A stretch of DNA of 64,000 nt from JAENVT01 sp963720775 (GTDB lineage Bacteria > Actinomycetota > Acidimicrobiia > Acidimicrobiales > Ilumatobacteraceae), in NCBI GenBank assembly GCA_963720775.1, contig CAVRGR010000002.1:124001-188000 (forward strand). The letters run 5' to 3'. Shown in pieces: positions 1 to 8,499 of this stretch (positions are counted from its first letter, which is position 1; each line of letters begins with the position of its first letter). The position numbers and the translations under genes are program-made. The notes under the pieces are model-generated. The model was not told the DNA's origin, searched no databases, and saw only the letters and a list, made by a program, of their open reading frames with translations.

Positions 1-2
1 AG

Positions 3-1547
3 CTCGTCGGTCATGCCTGGACTGAATACACCCATCCCGATGAGATCCCGCTCGGCCAGATCGTCCTGGCTCGGCTGGCGGCGGGTCATGACACGTACGA
101 GGACGAACGACGCTACCTGAGGCCGGATGGGACGGTGGTGTGGGCGTCGATCAACGTCACCCTTGTCCGCGACGAGCGGGGCAAGCCCGACTACTTCTAC
201 TCCCAGCTCCAAGACATCACGGAGCGCAAGCGAATGGAGGAGGACCTGCTGCACCAGACGTTGCACGATTCACTCACCGGCCTCCCCAACCGGGCTCTGC
301 TCACCGATCGCCTGCTCCAGAACCTGAGCCGGGTCCCGCGGAAAGGTGTGCATCTCGGCGTCATCTGCCTCAACGTCGACCATTTCAAACAGATCAACGA
401 AACCTTGGGTCATGCACTCGGTGATGAGGTGCTTCGCCACGCAGCCGAGCGAATCGCCGCAGCGATCCGGCCGGGCGACACCATCGCTCGGATCGGCGGC
501 GATGAGTTCGTCATCGTCTGCGACAGCGTCTCGGTGAGGGAGGCCGAGCGGATAGCCGAGCGGATCCTCCAAGTGCTCAGCCAGCCCTGCCTGATCGGAG
601 ACCAAAAGCTGAGAGTGAACGCCAGCCTCGGTATCGCCCTTGCCGATCGCAGTGCAACGCCGGAGAGCCTGCTCCGTGACTCCGACGCCGCCATGCTTCG
701 AGCCAAAGAGCGCGGTCGTGCTCGGATAGAGCTGTTCGACGACGCTCTACGATTCAAAGCCGAGCGACGGTTCGCCACCGCGGCGGCGTTGCGTGACGCG
801 CTCGAGAGCGACCAGTTCATCGTCCACTACCAGCCTGTGGTGGACCTCTCCACGGGTGCGATGGTGAGTGCTGAAGCGTTGGTCCGTTGGCAGCACCCGG
901 AGCGGGGCCTTGTGTACCCGGCCGAGTTCATTCCGTTCGCGGAGGAGATCGGCCTCATCGTGCCCATCGGAGCCTTTGCGCTCGAGGAGGCCTGTCGGCA
1001 GCTGGTCCAATGGCAGCGCATCCAACCGTCTATGACAGTGGCGGTCAATCTCTCGGTGCGGCAGATGCTGGTCCCGAATGTTGCCGGTCTCGTCGAGGAT
1101 GTCCTGAAGCGCACCGGGGCTCCCCCCGAAAGTCTTTGCCTCGAGTTGACGGAGAGCGTGTTCATGGAAGACGTCGACTATTTCGGCGCGACGCTGGCGG
1201 GTCTCAAGGCGGTTGGCATCAAGCTCTCCATCGACGACTTCGGAACGGGCTACTCGTCGCTCAGCTACCTCAAGCAGTTCCCAGTCGACGCCGTGAAGGT
1301 CGATCGAGCGTTTGTCGAGGGCCTCGGCGGCAGTGCTCACGACACAGCGCTCGTCGCCGCGATCATCGCAATGGCAGCGGCTCTGGGGCTCGAGGTGACA
1401 GCAGAAGGCGTCGAAACCAGAGAGCAGCTCGTCAACCTCAAGAGACTCCATTGCCAGCTGGCACAGGGTTTCTACCTCGCTCGGCCGATGCCGGCGGACG
1501 CCATCAACCAGCTCGTCGTCGACGCCCACCGGTGGCAACTCGATTGA
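3..1547 (+). CDS. PAS-GGDEF-EAL c-di-GMP enzyme, 5' partial
   Basis: The frame is open from base 3, so the start lies outside the window. The first ~70 codons encode the end of a PAS fold (RYLRPDGTVVWASINVTLV, then a QDITERKRMEED linker). A GGDEF domain follows with intact RIGGDEFVIV and an RxxD I-site (RPGD) five residues before it, predicting an active, product-inhibited diguanylate cyclase. The C-terminal EAL domain keeps EALVRW, NLS, ELTES, DDFGTGYSS, the VKVDR lysine, EGVET and AQGF, so phosphodiesterase activity is also predicted. No membrane segment is visible in the part present. It ends 72 bases before the prepilin-like gene and may be co-transcribed with it. Family assignment is certain; net activity cannot be told from sequence. 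Confidence 0.95.
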   Translation, partial: LVGHAWTEYTHPDEIPLGQIVLARLAAGHDTYEDERRYLRPDGTVVWASINVTLVRDERGKPDYFYSQLQDITERKRMEEDLLHQTLHDSLTGLPNRALLTDRLLQNLSRVPRKGVHLGVICLNVDHFKQINETLGHALGDEVLRHAAERIAAAIRPGDTIARIGGDEFVIVCDSVSVREAERIAERILQVLSQPCLIGDQKLRVNASLGIALADRSATPESLLRDSDAAMLRAKERGRARIELFDDALRFKAERRFATAAALRDALESDQFIVHYQPVVDLSTGAMVSAEALVRWQHPERGLVYPAEFIPFAEEIGLIVPIGAFALEEACRQLVQWQRIQPSMTVAVNLSVRQMLVPNVAGLVEDVLKRTGAPPESLCLELTESVFMEDVDYFGATLAGLKAVGIKLSIDDFGTGYSSLSYLKQFPVDAVKVDRAFVEGLGGSAHDTALVAAIIAMAAALGLEVTAEGVETREQLVNLKRLHCQLAQGFYLARPMPADAINQLVVDAHRWQLD

Positions 1548-1619
1548 TCTCCCCTGGCACTTCCCAGACGAAAGTGATCGTTGCTTGAGGTGGGTTCCAG
1601 CCCTGCCGATGAGTACACC

Positions 1620-4001
1620 ATGGCGGCAAGCGCACGACGCGCGGACGATGGGTTCTCGATGATCGAACTTCTGGTGGTCATCGTGGTGTTGGGCATCTTG
1701 GCGACGATCGTCGTCGCCGCCGTCAACGGGGCGACGAGCAGCGCTCAGCGGACAAGTTGCGTTGCCGATGTGAAGGTCATCGACAAAGCCGAGCAGCTGT
1801 TCGAGACCGAGAACACCGGTTACGCCACCGAGACCCAACTGGTCGATGCAGGGTACCTGCACTCACCATCGGCCCTGCACGACGTGACCATCACCACCGA
1901 TGGCTATGCCGTGGTTGCTACCAACAGCTGCGCCGGGGGTGAAATGGCGACGGGCTCGTCGTCGCCCGCCGGCACGCCCACGACGACCAGCACGCCCACG
2001 ACCAGCACGCCGACGACCAGCACGCCGACGACCACCACGCCGACGACCACCACGCCCACGACAATCCCGCCCACGACCTCCTCGAGCACCTCGACGACCG
2101 TGCCCGTGGCGACGGCGCTGTCGCTCTCGCCCTCCGCAGCGTCGGTCACCGCTGGGGCCGTTCTCGCGCCGATCACGGTGGCGGTGCACGATGCTTCCGG
2201 AAACGTCGTTCCGAGCAGCTCGGCACCGGTCACGATCTCCTTGAGCTCCAACCCCGGTGGCGCAACGTTGTCGGGCACCACGACGGTCGTGCCCGTCGGT
2301 GGCGTCGCCACGTTCGGCGACCTGTCCGTCGACAAGAGCGGAGCGGGCTATGTCTTCACTGCGAGCTCGTCGGGGCTGCTCAGTAGCGTCAGTGCGGCAT
2401 TCACGGTCGATGCCGCGGTGGCCAGTCAGTTCGCCGTCGCACAGCAACCATCGGCCGGAATCACTGCGACCGCGTTTCCGACACAGCCCGTCATGCTGCT
2501 GAGCGATGCGTTTGGCAATGCGGCGACGACGAGCACCGCATCGGTGACTTTGAGCATCGTCGCCGGCACCGGAACGGCCGGCGCCGTGCTCACGTGTACG
2601 TCGAATCCGGTTGCTGCCGTTGCCGGCGTCGCCACGTTCGCCGGTTGCAAGATCAACTTGGCGGGTTCGGGCTATCAACTCCGAGCGTCGGCATCCGGAG
2701 TGACAGCGGTGACCCTAGGGGCCTTCAGCGTCTCGGGTCCGGCGACGAAGCTGGCCTTTTCCGTGCAGCCCACCAGTTCGATCGCCAACTCGCCCATGGG
2801 CCCGGACGTGACCGTCACGGTGCAAGACGCCACCGGTAGAACGGTGACGGCGAGCAACGCGTCGATCACCCTCACGCCGAGCACGGCCGGCATCCTCGAC
2901 GGCAGTGCTGTCTCCAACGCCGTGAGCGGCGTTGCCACGTTCCCGGGACTCTCGATCAACAAGGTGGGCAACAGCTACAAGCTGACCGCGAGCTCGACAG
3001 GCCTGACATCGATCGTGAGCACCGCGTTCAACGCCACCATCGGAGCTGCGTCCCGACTGGAGTTCACCGTCCAACCCAGTGGCGCAACCGTCGGTGCCGC
3101 GTGGACCTCGCAGCCGAAGGTGGCCGTTGTCGATACGTACGGCAACACGGTCACCTCGAGCATCGCCTCGGTCACACTCGCGATCACCGCCGGGACCGGT
3201 ACGTCGGGCTCGGCCTTGACGTGCACTGCCAACCCCAAGGCCGCCGCATCGGGACTCGCCACCTTCGCCGGATGCAAGATCGACACGCTCGGCGGGGGTT
3301 ACACGCTCACCGCGTCGGCAGTCGGCCTGACCGACGCCGTCAGCTCGACCTTCGACAACCCGTTCGGACCGGTGACCAAGCTCGTCTTCGTGCAACAACC
3401 CAGCTCTGTCGTCGCGGGATCGAGCGTGTCGCCGGCGCTCACTGTTGCCACCGAGGACGCGCTCAACCACATCGTCACAACGAGCAACGCGACGGTCACC
3501 GTCGCGATCAGTACGAACCCCGGCGGTGGAACGCTGTCGGGAACCGCGTCGGCATCGGTCGTCGACGGCGTGGCCACGTTCGCCGACCTCTCGATCAACA
3601 AGACCGGCAACGGGTACAAGCTGACCGCCTCGTCGTCCGCGCTCACGGTGGTGAGCAGTGTCTTCAACGTCACCGCCGGCCCGGCCGCGCAGCTCACCGT
3701 CACCACTCAGCCGAGTGGCGGAGCAGCAAACGCTGCGTGGGCCACTCAGCCGAAGGTCACCGTCCTCGACGCGTTCGGTAACACCGTGACGACGAGCGCC
3801 GCATCGATCACGCTGTCGATCACACCGGGCACGGGCACCTCCGGAGCAGTTCTGACCTGCACGGCCAACCCGAAGGCTGCCGCCTCGGGCATCGCTGCGT
3901 TCGCGGGGTGCAAGATCAGCAAGTCCGGCAGTGGCTACACCCTGGTGGCGACCTCGTCGGGCCTGGCGCCGACCACGAGCAACTCGGTGACGATCAGCTG
4001 A
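1620..4001 (+). CDS. Prepilin-like secreted protein with six Ig-like domains
   Basis: With the ATG at 1620 the protein is 793 residues and begins with a ten-residue basic leader ending in Gly, then FSMIELLVVIVVLG, the class III (type IV) prepilin cleavage signature. A TTG at 1581 is possible but gives an unusually long leader. A short pilin-like region is followed by a Thr/Pro linker (~residues 121-160) and six ~105-residue Ig-like (Big_1/invasin-like) domains. The QPS-type domain starts fall near residues 270, 376, 480, 587 and 691. Domains alternate: odd ones carry NPGG-type loops, even ones carry a conserved Cys pair (LTC...GCKI). This is about 700 residues longer than an ordinary pseudopilin, so it may be a pilus-tip or surface adhesin. 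No pilus assembly genes are in the window. Confidence 0.85.
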   Translation: MAASARRADDGFSMIELLVVIVVLGILATIVVAAVNGATSSAQRTSCVADVKVIDKAEQLFETENTGYATETQLVDAGYLHSPSALHDVTITTDGYAVVATNSCAGGEMATGSSSPAGTPTTTSTPTTSTPTTSTPTTTTPTTTTPTTIPPTTSSSTSTTVPVATALSLSPSAASVTAGAVLAPITVAVHDASGNVVPSSSAPVTISLSSNPGGATLSGTTTVVPVGGVATFGDLSVDKSGAGYVFTASSSGLLSSVSAAFTVDAAVASQFAVAQQPSAGITATAFPTQPVMLLSDAFGNAATTSTASVTLSIVAGTGTAGAVLTCTSNPVAAVAGVATFAGCKINLAGSGYQLRASASGVTAVTLGAFSVSGPATKLAFSVQPTSSIANSPMGPDVTVTVQDATGRTVTASNASITLTPSTAGILDGSAVSNAVSGVATFPGLSINKVGNSYKLTASSTGLTSIVSTAFNATIGAASRLEFTVQPSGATVGAAWTSQPKVAVVDTYGNTVTSSIASVTLAITAGTGTSGSALTCTANPKAAASGLATFAGCKIDTLGGGYTLTASAVGLTDAVSSTFDNPFGPVTKLVFVQQPSSVVAGSSVSPALTVATEDALNHIVTTSNATVTVAISTNPGGGTLSGTASASVVDGVATFADLSINKTGNGYKLTASSSALTVVSSVFNVTAGPAAQLTVTTQPSGGAANAAWATQPKVTVLDAFGNTVTTSAASITLSITPGTGTSGAVLTCTANPKAAASGIAAFAGCKISKSGSGYTLVATSSGLAPTTSNSVTIS

Positions 4002-4086
4002 CCCTGTGCGGCGAGGGCCGTGACGTTCGGCCCTAGCCAGTCAACGCCGAGCGCGCCACGCTGGAACTCACCGGAGGTACTGTGTC

Positions 4087-5871
4087 ATGAAGGCTGTAGC
4101 TGGACCGCCCCTCGTCCCACTCGCGCACGACGCCAACCTGCTTCGGCCGTTGCTCGATCGGTTCGAGCACGAGCCGGGCAGCGTGCTGGCCTCACGCCGC
4201 GAAGGGCCGCAATTCACGGACGTGACCGTCAAAGATGTCGTCGAAGCGATCTGGCGCGTGGCCAAAGGCTTTGTCGCGTCCGGGGTTTCGCCGGGCGATC
4301 GGGTTGCTCTGATGTCGCACACCCGGCTGGAGTGGATGATCCTCGACTACGCGATCCTCGCCGCCGGCGGAGTGACCGTGCCGATCTACGACACCTCTTC
4401 GTGCGATCAGATCCGCTGGATCGTCGCCGACAGCGAGGCCGTGATGCTCGTCGTCGAGACCCCGCAGATGCTCGACGACGTCGAACAGGTTCGATCCGAC
4501 CTGCCTGGGTGCCCGGAGGTACTGGTCATCGACGGGGGAGCACTGGATGAGCTCGAGCGCAGGGGTGCCACGGTCGGCGATTCGATCGTCGACGAGCGGA
4601 TCGCCGCCCTGAACCTCGACACCATTGCGACCATCATCTACACCTCGGGAACCACGGGTCGGCCAAAGGGGTGCGTTCTCACGCACGGCAACCTCTGCAG
4701 CAACACTGCTCAGGTCCTGCACGCACTTGGTCCCGAGGTGCGCCCCGGCGACACCGGGCTGTTGTTCCTGCCGCTCGCCCACACGCTGACGAAGAGCAAC
4801 GCCTTGTTCGACACCGAAGCCCGGATATCGATCGGCTTCGCTTCCGACGTCGCCCACCTGCCCGAGGAGCTGCAGCTCTGTCGTCCGTCGACGATGGCTG
4901 CCGTACCGAGAATCTTCGAGAAGGTGTACAACTCGGCGAAGAACAAGGCGAGGCGGGACCACAAGGGACCGATCTTCGACCGAGCCGCCGCCGTTGCCAT
5001 CCGCTGGTCGCGCGAACGAACGGCAGGCCACGTTTGGCCGTGGACCGCGGCCGAGCACCTTCTGTTCGACCGCCTCGTCTATGGCAAGATCCGTCAAGCG
5101 TTCGGCGGCAGGCTGCGCCTCTGCTTCAGCGGTGGTGGCCCGCTCGGCGAGCGATTGACGCATTTCTTCGCCGGTGTCGGCGTGCAGATCTACGAGGGCT
5201 ACGGCCTCACGGAGACGAGTCCTACACTCACGCTGGCGAGGCCCGGCGCTTGGAAGCCCGGCACGGTAGGCAGGCCCCTCGCCGGCACGTCGATCAAGAT
5301 CGCCGGTGACGGCGAGATCCTGGCCAAGGGTCCACAGGTGTTCACGGGCTATTGGCACAACGACGCGGCCACCGCGGAGGTGTTCGACGGGGAGGGCTGG
5401 TTCCGCACTGGCGACATCGGGGAGCTCGACGACGAGGGATATCTGCGGATCACCGGTCGCAAGAAAGAACTGATCGTGACCGCCGCCGGCAAGAACGTTG
5501 CACCTGCGCCGCTAGAGGATCACTTGCGTGCCCACGAGCTGATCAGCCAGGCCGTGGTGGTCGGCGATGCACGTCCCTTCATCGCGGCGCTGATCACGAT
5601 CGACGCCACTGCCCTCCCGGATTGGTCGGCGGCGCACTGCAAGGACGAAGCCTCCGACGTGCTCGACTCCATGGAGCTGAAGGCCGCGATCCAACAGGCC
5701 GTCGACCAAGCCAACGACTCGGTTTCTCGCGCCGAATCCATCCGCTCCTTCGTGATCCTTCCCCGCGACCTGACGATCGAGTCGGGTGAGCTGACCGCAA
5801 CGCTCAAGGTTCGCCGGGCGATCGTGGAAAAGGTCTACGCCGCCGAGATCGACCGCATCTACGCGAGGTGA
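4087..5871 (+). CDS. fadD: Long-chain acyl-CoA synthetase (AMP-forming)
   Basis: A 594-residue ANL-superfamily enzyme of the eukaryotic-like long-chain fatty acid ligase branch (AMP-dependent fatty acid activation to acyl-CoA). The P-loop-like motif YTSGTTGRPKG lies near residue 185. YEGYGLTETSP (A5), the GWFRTGDIGELDDEGYL hinge region and the RKKELIVTAAGKN lysine loop follow in order. Length is normal for the family. The ATG is preceded by a clear GGAGGT eight bases upstream. The next gene starts five bases after its stop, suggesting an operon with the GNAT protein. Chain-length specificity cannot be read from sequence, so the symbol is generic. Confidence 0.9.
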   Translation: MKAVAGPPLVPLAHDANLLRPLLDRFEHEPGSVLASRREGPQFTDVTVKDVVEAIWRVAKGFVASGVSPGDRVALMSHTRLEWMILDYAILAAGGVTVPIYDTSSCDQIRWIVADSEAVMLVVETPQMLDDVEQVRSDLPGCPEVLVIDGGALDELERRGATVGDSIVDERIAALNLDTIATIIYTSGTTGRPKGCVLTHGNLCSNTAQVLHALGPEVRPGDTGLLFLPLAHTLTKSNALFDTEARISIGFASDVAHLPEELQLCRPSTMAAVPRIFEKVYNSAKNKARRDHKGPIFDRAAAVAIRWSRERTAGHVWPWTAAEHLLFDRLVYGKIRQAFGGRLRLCFSGGGPLGERLTHFFAGVGVQIYEGYGLTETSPTLTLARPGAWKPGTVGRPLAGTSIKIAGDGEILAKGPQVFTGYWHNDAATAEVFDGEGWFRTGDIGELDDEGYLRITGRKKELIVTAAGKNVAPAPLEDHLRAHELISQAVVVGDARPFIAALITIDATALPDWSAAHCKDEASDVLDSMELKAAIQQAVDQANDSVSRAESIRSFVILPRDLTIESGELTATLKVRRAIVEKVYAAEIDRIYAR

Positions 5872-5875
5872 TGCA

Positions 5876-6523
5876 GTGCACGAACCGACTGTTGATTCAC
5901 CACGAGACGAGTCCGGCGACGCTCCGGAGACCGTGCACACGCTTCGCGACGGCGGACGCCTTCTCGTTCGTCGGTTGCGTGCCGACGATCGGGAGGAGCT
6001 GGCCACGCGGTACGAGGAGCTGTCGACGGAGTCGCGACGGTTGCGCTTCTTCAACGCGCCCGATCACCTGTCGGGTCGACTGCTCGACTATCTGATCGAC
6101 GTCGACGGTGTCAACCGATTCGCCCTCGGGGCGCGGATGATCGACGAGCCCGGCCAGCCCGGCGTGGGTGTCGCCCGCTTCGCTCGCGATCATGACGATC
6201 CGTCCACCGCTGAAGCCGCCGTGACTGTGCTCGATGCCTACTGCAATCGTGGTATCGGCCGGATCCTGCTGACTTCGCTCGTCGACGAAGCCCGCACACA
6301 TGGCATCACCACCTTCACCGCCAGCGTGAAGTGGGAGAACGAAATGCTGCTCGCTTCGCTGCGTGCCTACGGCGCGGTGGTGGTGCCCGACGAGCCCGGT
6401 GTCGCGGCCGTGAGCGTGGAGTTGCCACCCGACAGCAAGGAGTTGATCGGGTCGGTGCTGTACAGGGTGCTGCAAACCGTTGCCGTTCGGTTGGGCACCA
6501 CCGGCAGCCATCGCGGCGACTGA
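5876..6523 (+). CDS. GNAT-family acetyltransferase
   Basis: A 215-residue GNAT protein starting at GTG 5876, five bases after the acyl-CoA ligase stop. The core reads LRDGGRLLVRRLRADDREEL (beta1-alpha1), then VLDAYCNRGIGRILLTSLV, the acetyl-CoA-binding motif A (x-x-R/N-x-G-I-G pattern), and ending with a C-terminal helix. It resembles the GNAT domains found with acyl-CoA ligase-type enzymes such as Pat. Here the domain is a separate protein coupled to an acyl-CoA synthetase, so a protein-lysine acetyltransferase acting on that synthetase is a plausible inference. The substrate is not established. The gene ends six bases from the convergent ABC ATPase stop. Confidence 0.8.
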   Translation: MHEPTVDSPRDESGDAPETVHTLRDGGRLLVRRLRADDREELATRYEELSTESRRLRFFNAPDHLSGRLLDYLIDVDGVNRFALGARMIDEPGQPGVGVARFARDHDDPSTAEAAVTVLDAYCNRGIGRILLTSLVDEARTHGITTFTASVKWENEMLLASLRAYGAVVVPDEPGVAAVSVELPPDSKELIGSVLYRVLQTVAVRLGTTGSHRGD

Positions 6524-6529
6524 GAGTCG

Positions 6530-7522
6530 TCAGCCGGGATCCGGCGCGAAGCGGGCGATGAGAGCCATCAGGTGGGGTACGCCGAACTGCGCTTTGAAGT
6601 CGGCAACGGTGTAGCCGACGACATGTGCCGGCGTTCGGGCCCGCGCAGTCGCCGCCCGTTGGAGATCGAACACGGCTCCCATCTCGCCGAACTCGTCCCC
6701 GGGCTCCAAGACCGTGATCAGGGTCTCCGAACCGTCGGGGGAGACGCTCATGAGCTCGACTTCGCCTTCGATGATGCGGTAGATGCGGTCGCCGCGGGAG
6801 CCCTCGGTGAACAAAACTTCGCCTGCTTCGAGGTGACGGTCCTCCGGACCACGAGTTGTCGACGCCTGCAAGGGCACCATCTCGATGACGTGGTCGGCCA
6901 GACCGAGCATGCGCGGGTCGTGCGTCGAGACGATCACGGTGCGACCCTCATCGGTGAGACCGCGAAGAATGCGCAGGACGGTCTCCACCTGCACGTGGTC
7001 CAGTGACGCCGTCGGCTCGTCGGCGAGTAGGAGAGGTGGGTTGAGGGCGAGCGCTCGAGCGATGCCGACACGTTGTTGCTGACCACCGGAGAGTTGCGCC
7101 GGCTTGTTTCTCAGTCGGTCGGCAAGCCCCACCCTGGTGAGCAGTTCCACCGCTCGCGCTGTTGCGTCGCGCCGGCTGACTTTGGCCGCGCGTAGGGGAA
7201 CCATCACGTTCTCGGTGGCATCGAGGCTCGGTACCAGGTTGAACGCCTGGAACACGATGCCGACCGCGGACCTGCGGTAGTCGGTGAGCTCGTGGCCGTT
7301 CAGCTCGGTGACGGTCGTACCGTGCACCGCGATGCGGCCACTCTTCGGGGTGAGAATGCCGGCGAGGCAAGAGAGCAGGGTCGTCTTGCCGCAACCTGAC
7401 GGCCCGAGCAACAGTGTGAGGGAACCAGCGGGAGCGTCGAGATTGAACTGGTCGAGCGGCCGAACGGCTTGACCGCCGCGGATGAACTCGACGGTGACCC
7501 CGTCGACCCGGACGCCGTACAT
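6530..7522 (-). CDS. ABC transporter ATPase fused to cyclic-nucleotide-binding domain
   Basis: A 330-residue protein. Residues ~1-225 are a LolD/MacB-type ABC ATPase: Walker A GPSGCGKTT, Q-loop in IVFQAFNLVPSL, signature LSGGQQQRVGIARALA, Walker B LLLADEPTASLD, and H-switch STHDPR. Residues ~235-325 form a cNMP-binding (CAP/PKA regulatory-type) domain: AGEVLFTEGSRGDRIYRIIEGEVEL and then PGDEFGEMGAVFDLQRAATARA, which resembles the phosphate-binding cassette. Ordinary LolD ATPases stop at ~230 residues, so the C-terminal sensor is an added domain. Its stop is one base from the frameshifted FtsX-type permease upstream, so they form one exporter operon. Whether a cyclic nucleotide is bound is untested. 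Confidence 0.9.
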   Translation of the reverse strand: MYGVRVDGVTVEFIRGGQAVRPLDQFNLDAPAGSLTLLLGPSGCGKTTLLSCLAGILTPKSGRIAVHGTTVTELNGHELTDYRRSAVGIVFQAFNLVPSLDATENVMVPLRAAKVSRRDATARAVELLTRVGLADRLRNKPAQLSGGQQQRVGIARALALNPPLLLADEPTASLDHVQVETVLRILRGLTDEGRTVIVSTHDPRMLGLADHVIEMVPLQASTTRGPEDRHLEAGEVLFTEGSRGDRIYRIIEGEVELMSVSPDGSETLITVLEPGDEFGEMGAVFDLQRAATARARTPAHVVGYTVADFKAQFGVPHLMALIARFAPDPG

Positions 7523-7523
7523 C

Positions 7524-8404
7524 TCAGGGGCCCCCGAACGCGACCGCTGGTTGAACCTGGGCGATTCTGCGCAACCCGACCAGGCTCGACACGAGGCCTA
7601 CGATCACAGCCAGCACCGGCATGAACAGCAGCGAGGCGGACGAGATGACGACGTCCATCGGGAACCTCGGCGCGATGAGCAGCGCCAGCCCAGCGCCAAC
7701 GATCGACGCCGCGAGAGCAATCACGACCGCCTGTAGCGCCAAACCTGCTGCGATCGCCGCGGTCGGAACTCCGGTGGCTTTGAAGACCGCGAAGTCTCGG
7801 GTTCGTTCGAGCGCCGAGAGGTAGATCACGGAGGCAACGATGAGCGCCGCCACCATCCACAGCAGAACGCGGATGAAATCGATCGACTGCGTTGCGTTCT
7901 TCAGTGGACGAGCGAGGTCTGCCTTGGTCTGGTTGCGGTCGAACGCGGTGAGGCCGACGGGCAGCGACCTGGGCACTCCTTTGGTGACGATCATCGTCGC
8001 GACGTTCTGCCCATTGGCGACGAGAGACTGTGCGTCGCCGAGGACGAGCCGAGGCCACCGGGGACGACTCCGAAGAGGTTGATGTCGATGCCTTTTCCGG
8101 CGACATCGGCAACAGTACGGGTGAAGAGCACCGGATCCGCCCGCTCGACACCAGCGGCGCCGGCGGCAGCGTCGAACCCATCGAGCGGAATGCTGATGCC
8201 GGCGCTGAACGGACCGGCCGCCCCGGTGGGGGCAACCCAACGATCGCCGCCGGACTGCTGCAAGGTGCGATCGACCTCGACGGTGAACGCGTTGGAGAGG
8301 CCCGACATGAGCAATCCCATCGAGAACACCAGTGCAGTGCCGATCACGGTGATGGCGAACCGTTTACGACGCCACTGCAGATCGCGAAGCGCTGCCAGCA
8401 ACAT
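7524..8404 (-). pseudogene. FtsX-like ABC permease, one frameshift
   Basis: The intended protein of ~293 residues starts at ATG 8404 with a GGGAGG ribosome site six bases upstream (MLLAALRDLQWRRKR). It has an N-terminal span (FAITVIGTALVFSMGLLMSG), an extracytoplasmic domain and three C-terminal spans containing the ALERTRDFAVFKATGV FtsX signature. The reading frame breaks near 8045-8056: upstream sequence ends FGVVPGGLG and the remainder resumes at LVLGDAQSLVANGQN in another frame. Adding one base (or removing two) restores a continuous protein of exactly 294 codons including the stop. It is the natural partner of the ABC-cNMP ATPase downstream. A sequencing or assembly error is as likely as true inactivation, because nothing else in the gene is decayed. 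Confidence 0.8.
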
Positions 8405-8499
8405 CGGTTGCCTCCCTCGCTGATCGGTGACGACAAACGCCGGAAAGCTACCACCCGTCGCTTCGGCGACGCCCGGTACCGGCTGGGCATTCGAGTCGA

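Noticed and set aside
1970..2110. Thr/Pro ACGACC tract as a DNA-level tandem array or phase-variation site
   Set aside because: The reading frame is continuous through it and repeats are degenerate; it is a normal secreted-protein linker.
4004..4045. Hairpin AGGGCC...GGCCCT after the prepilin-like gene as a terminator
   Set aside because: Six-bp stem only and no T-run follows; could be chance in GC-rich sequence.
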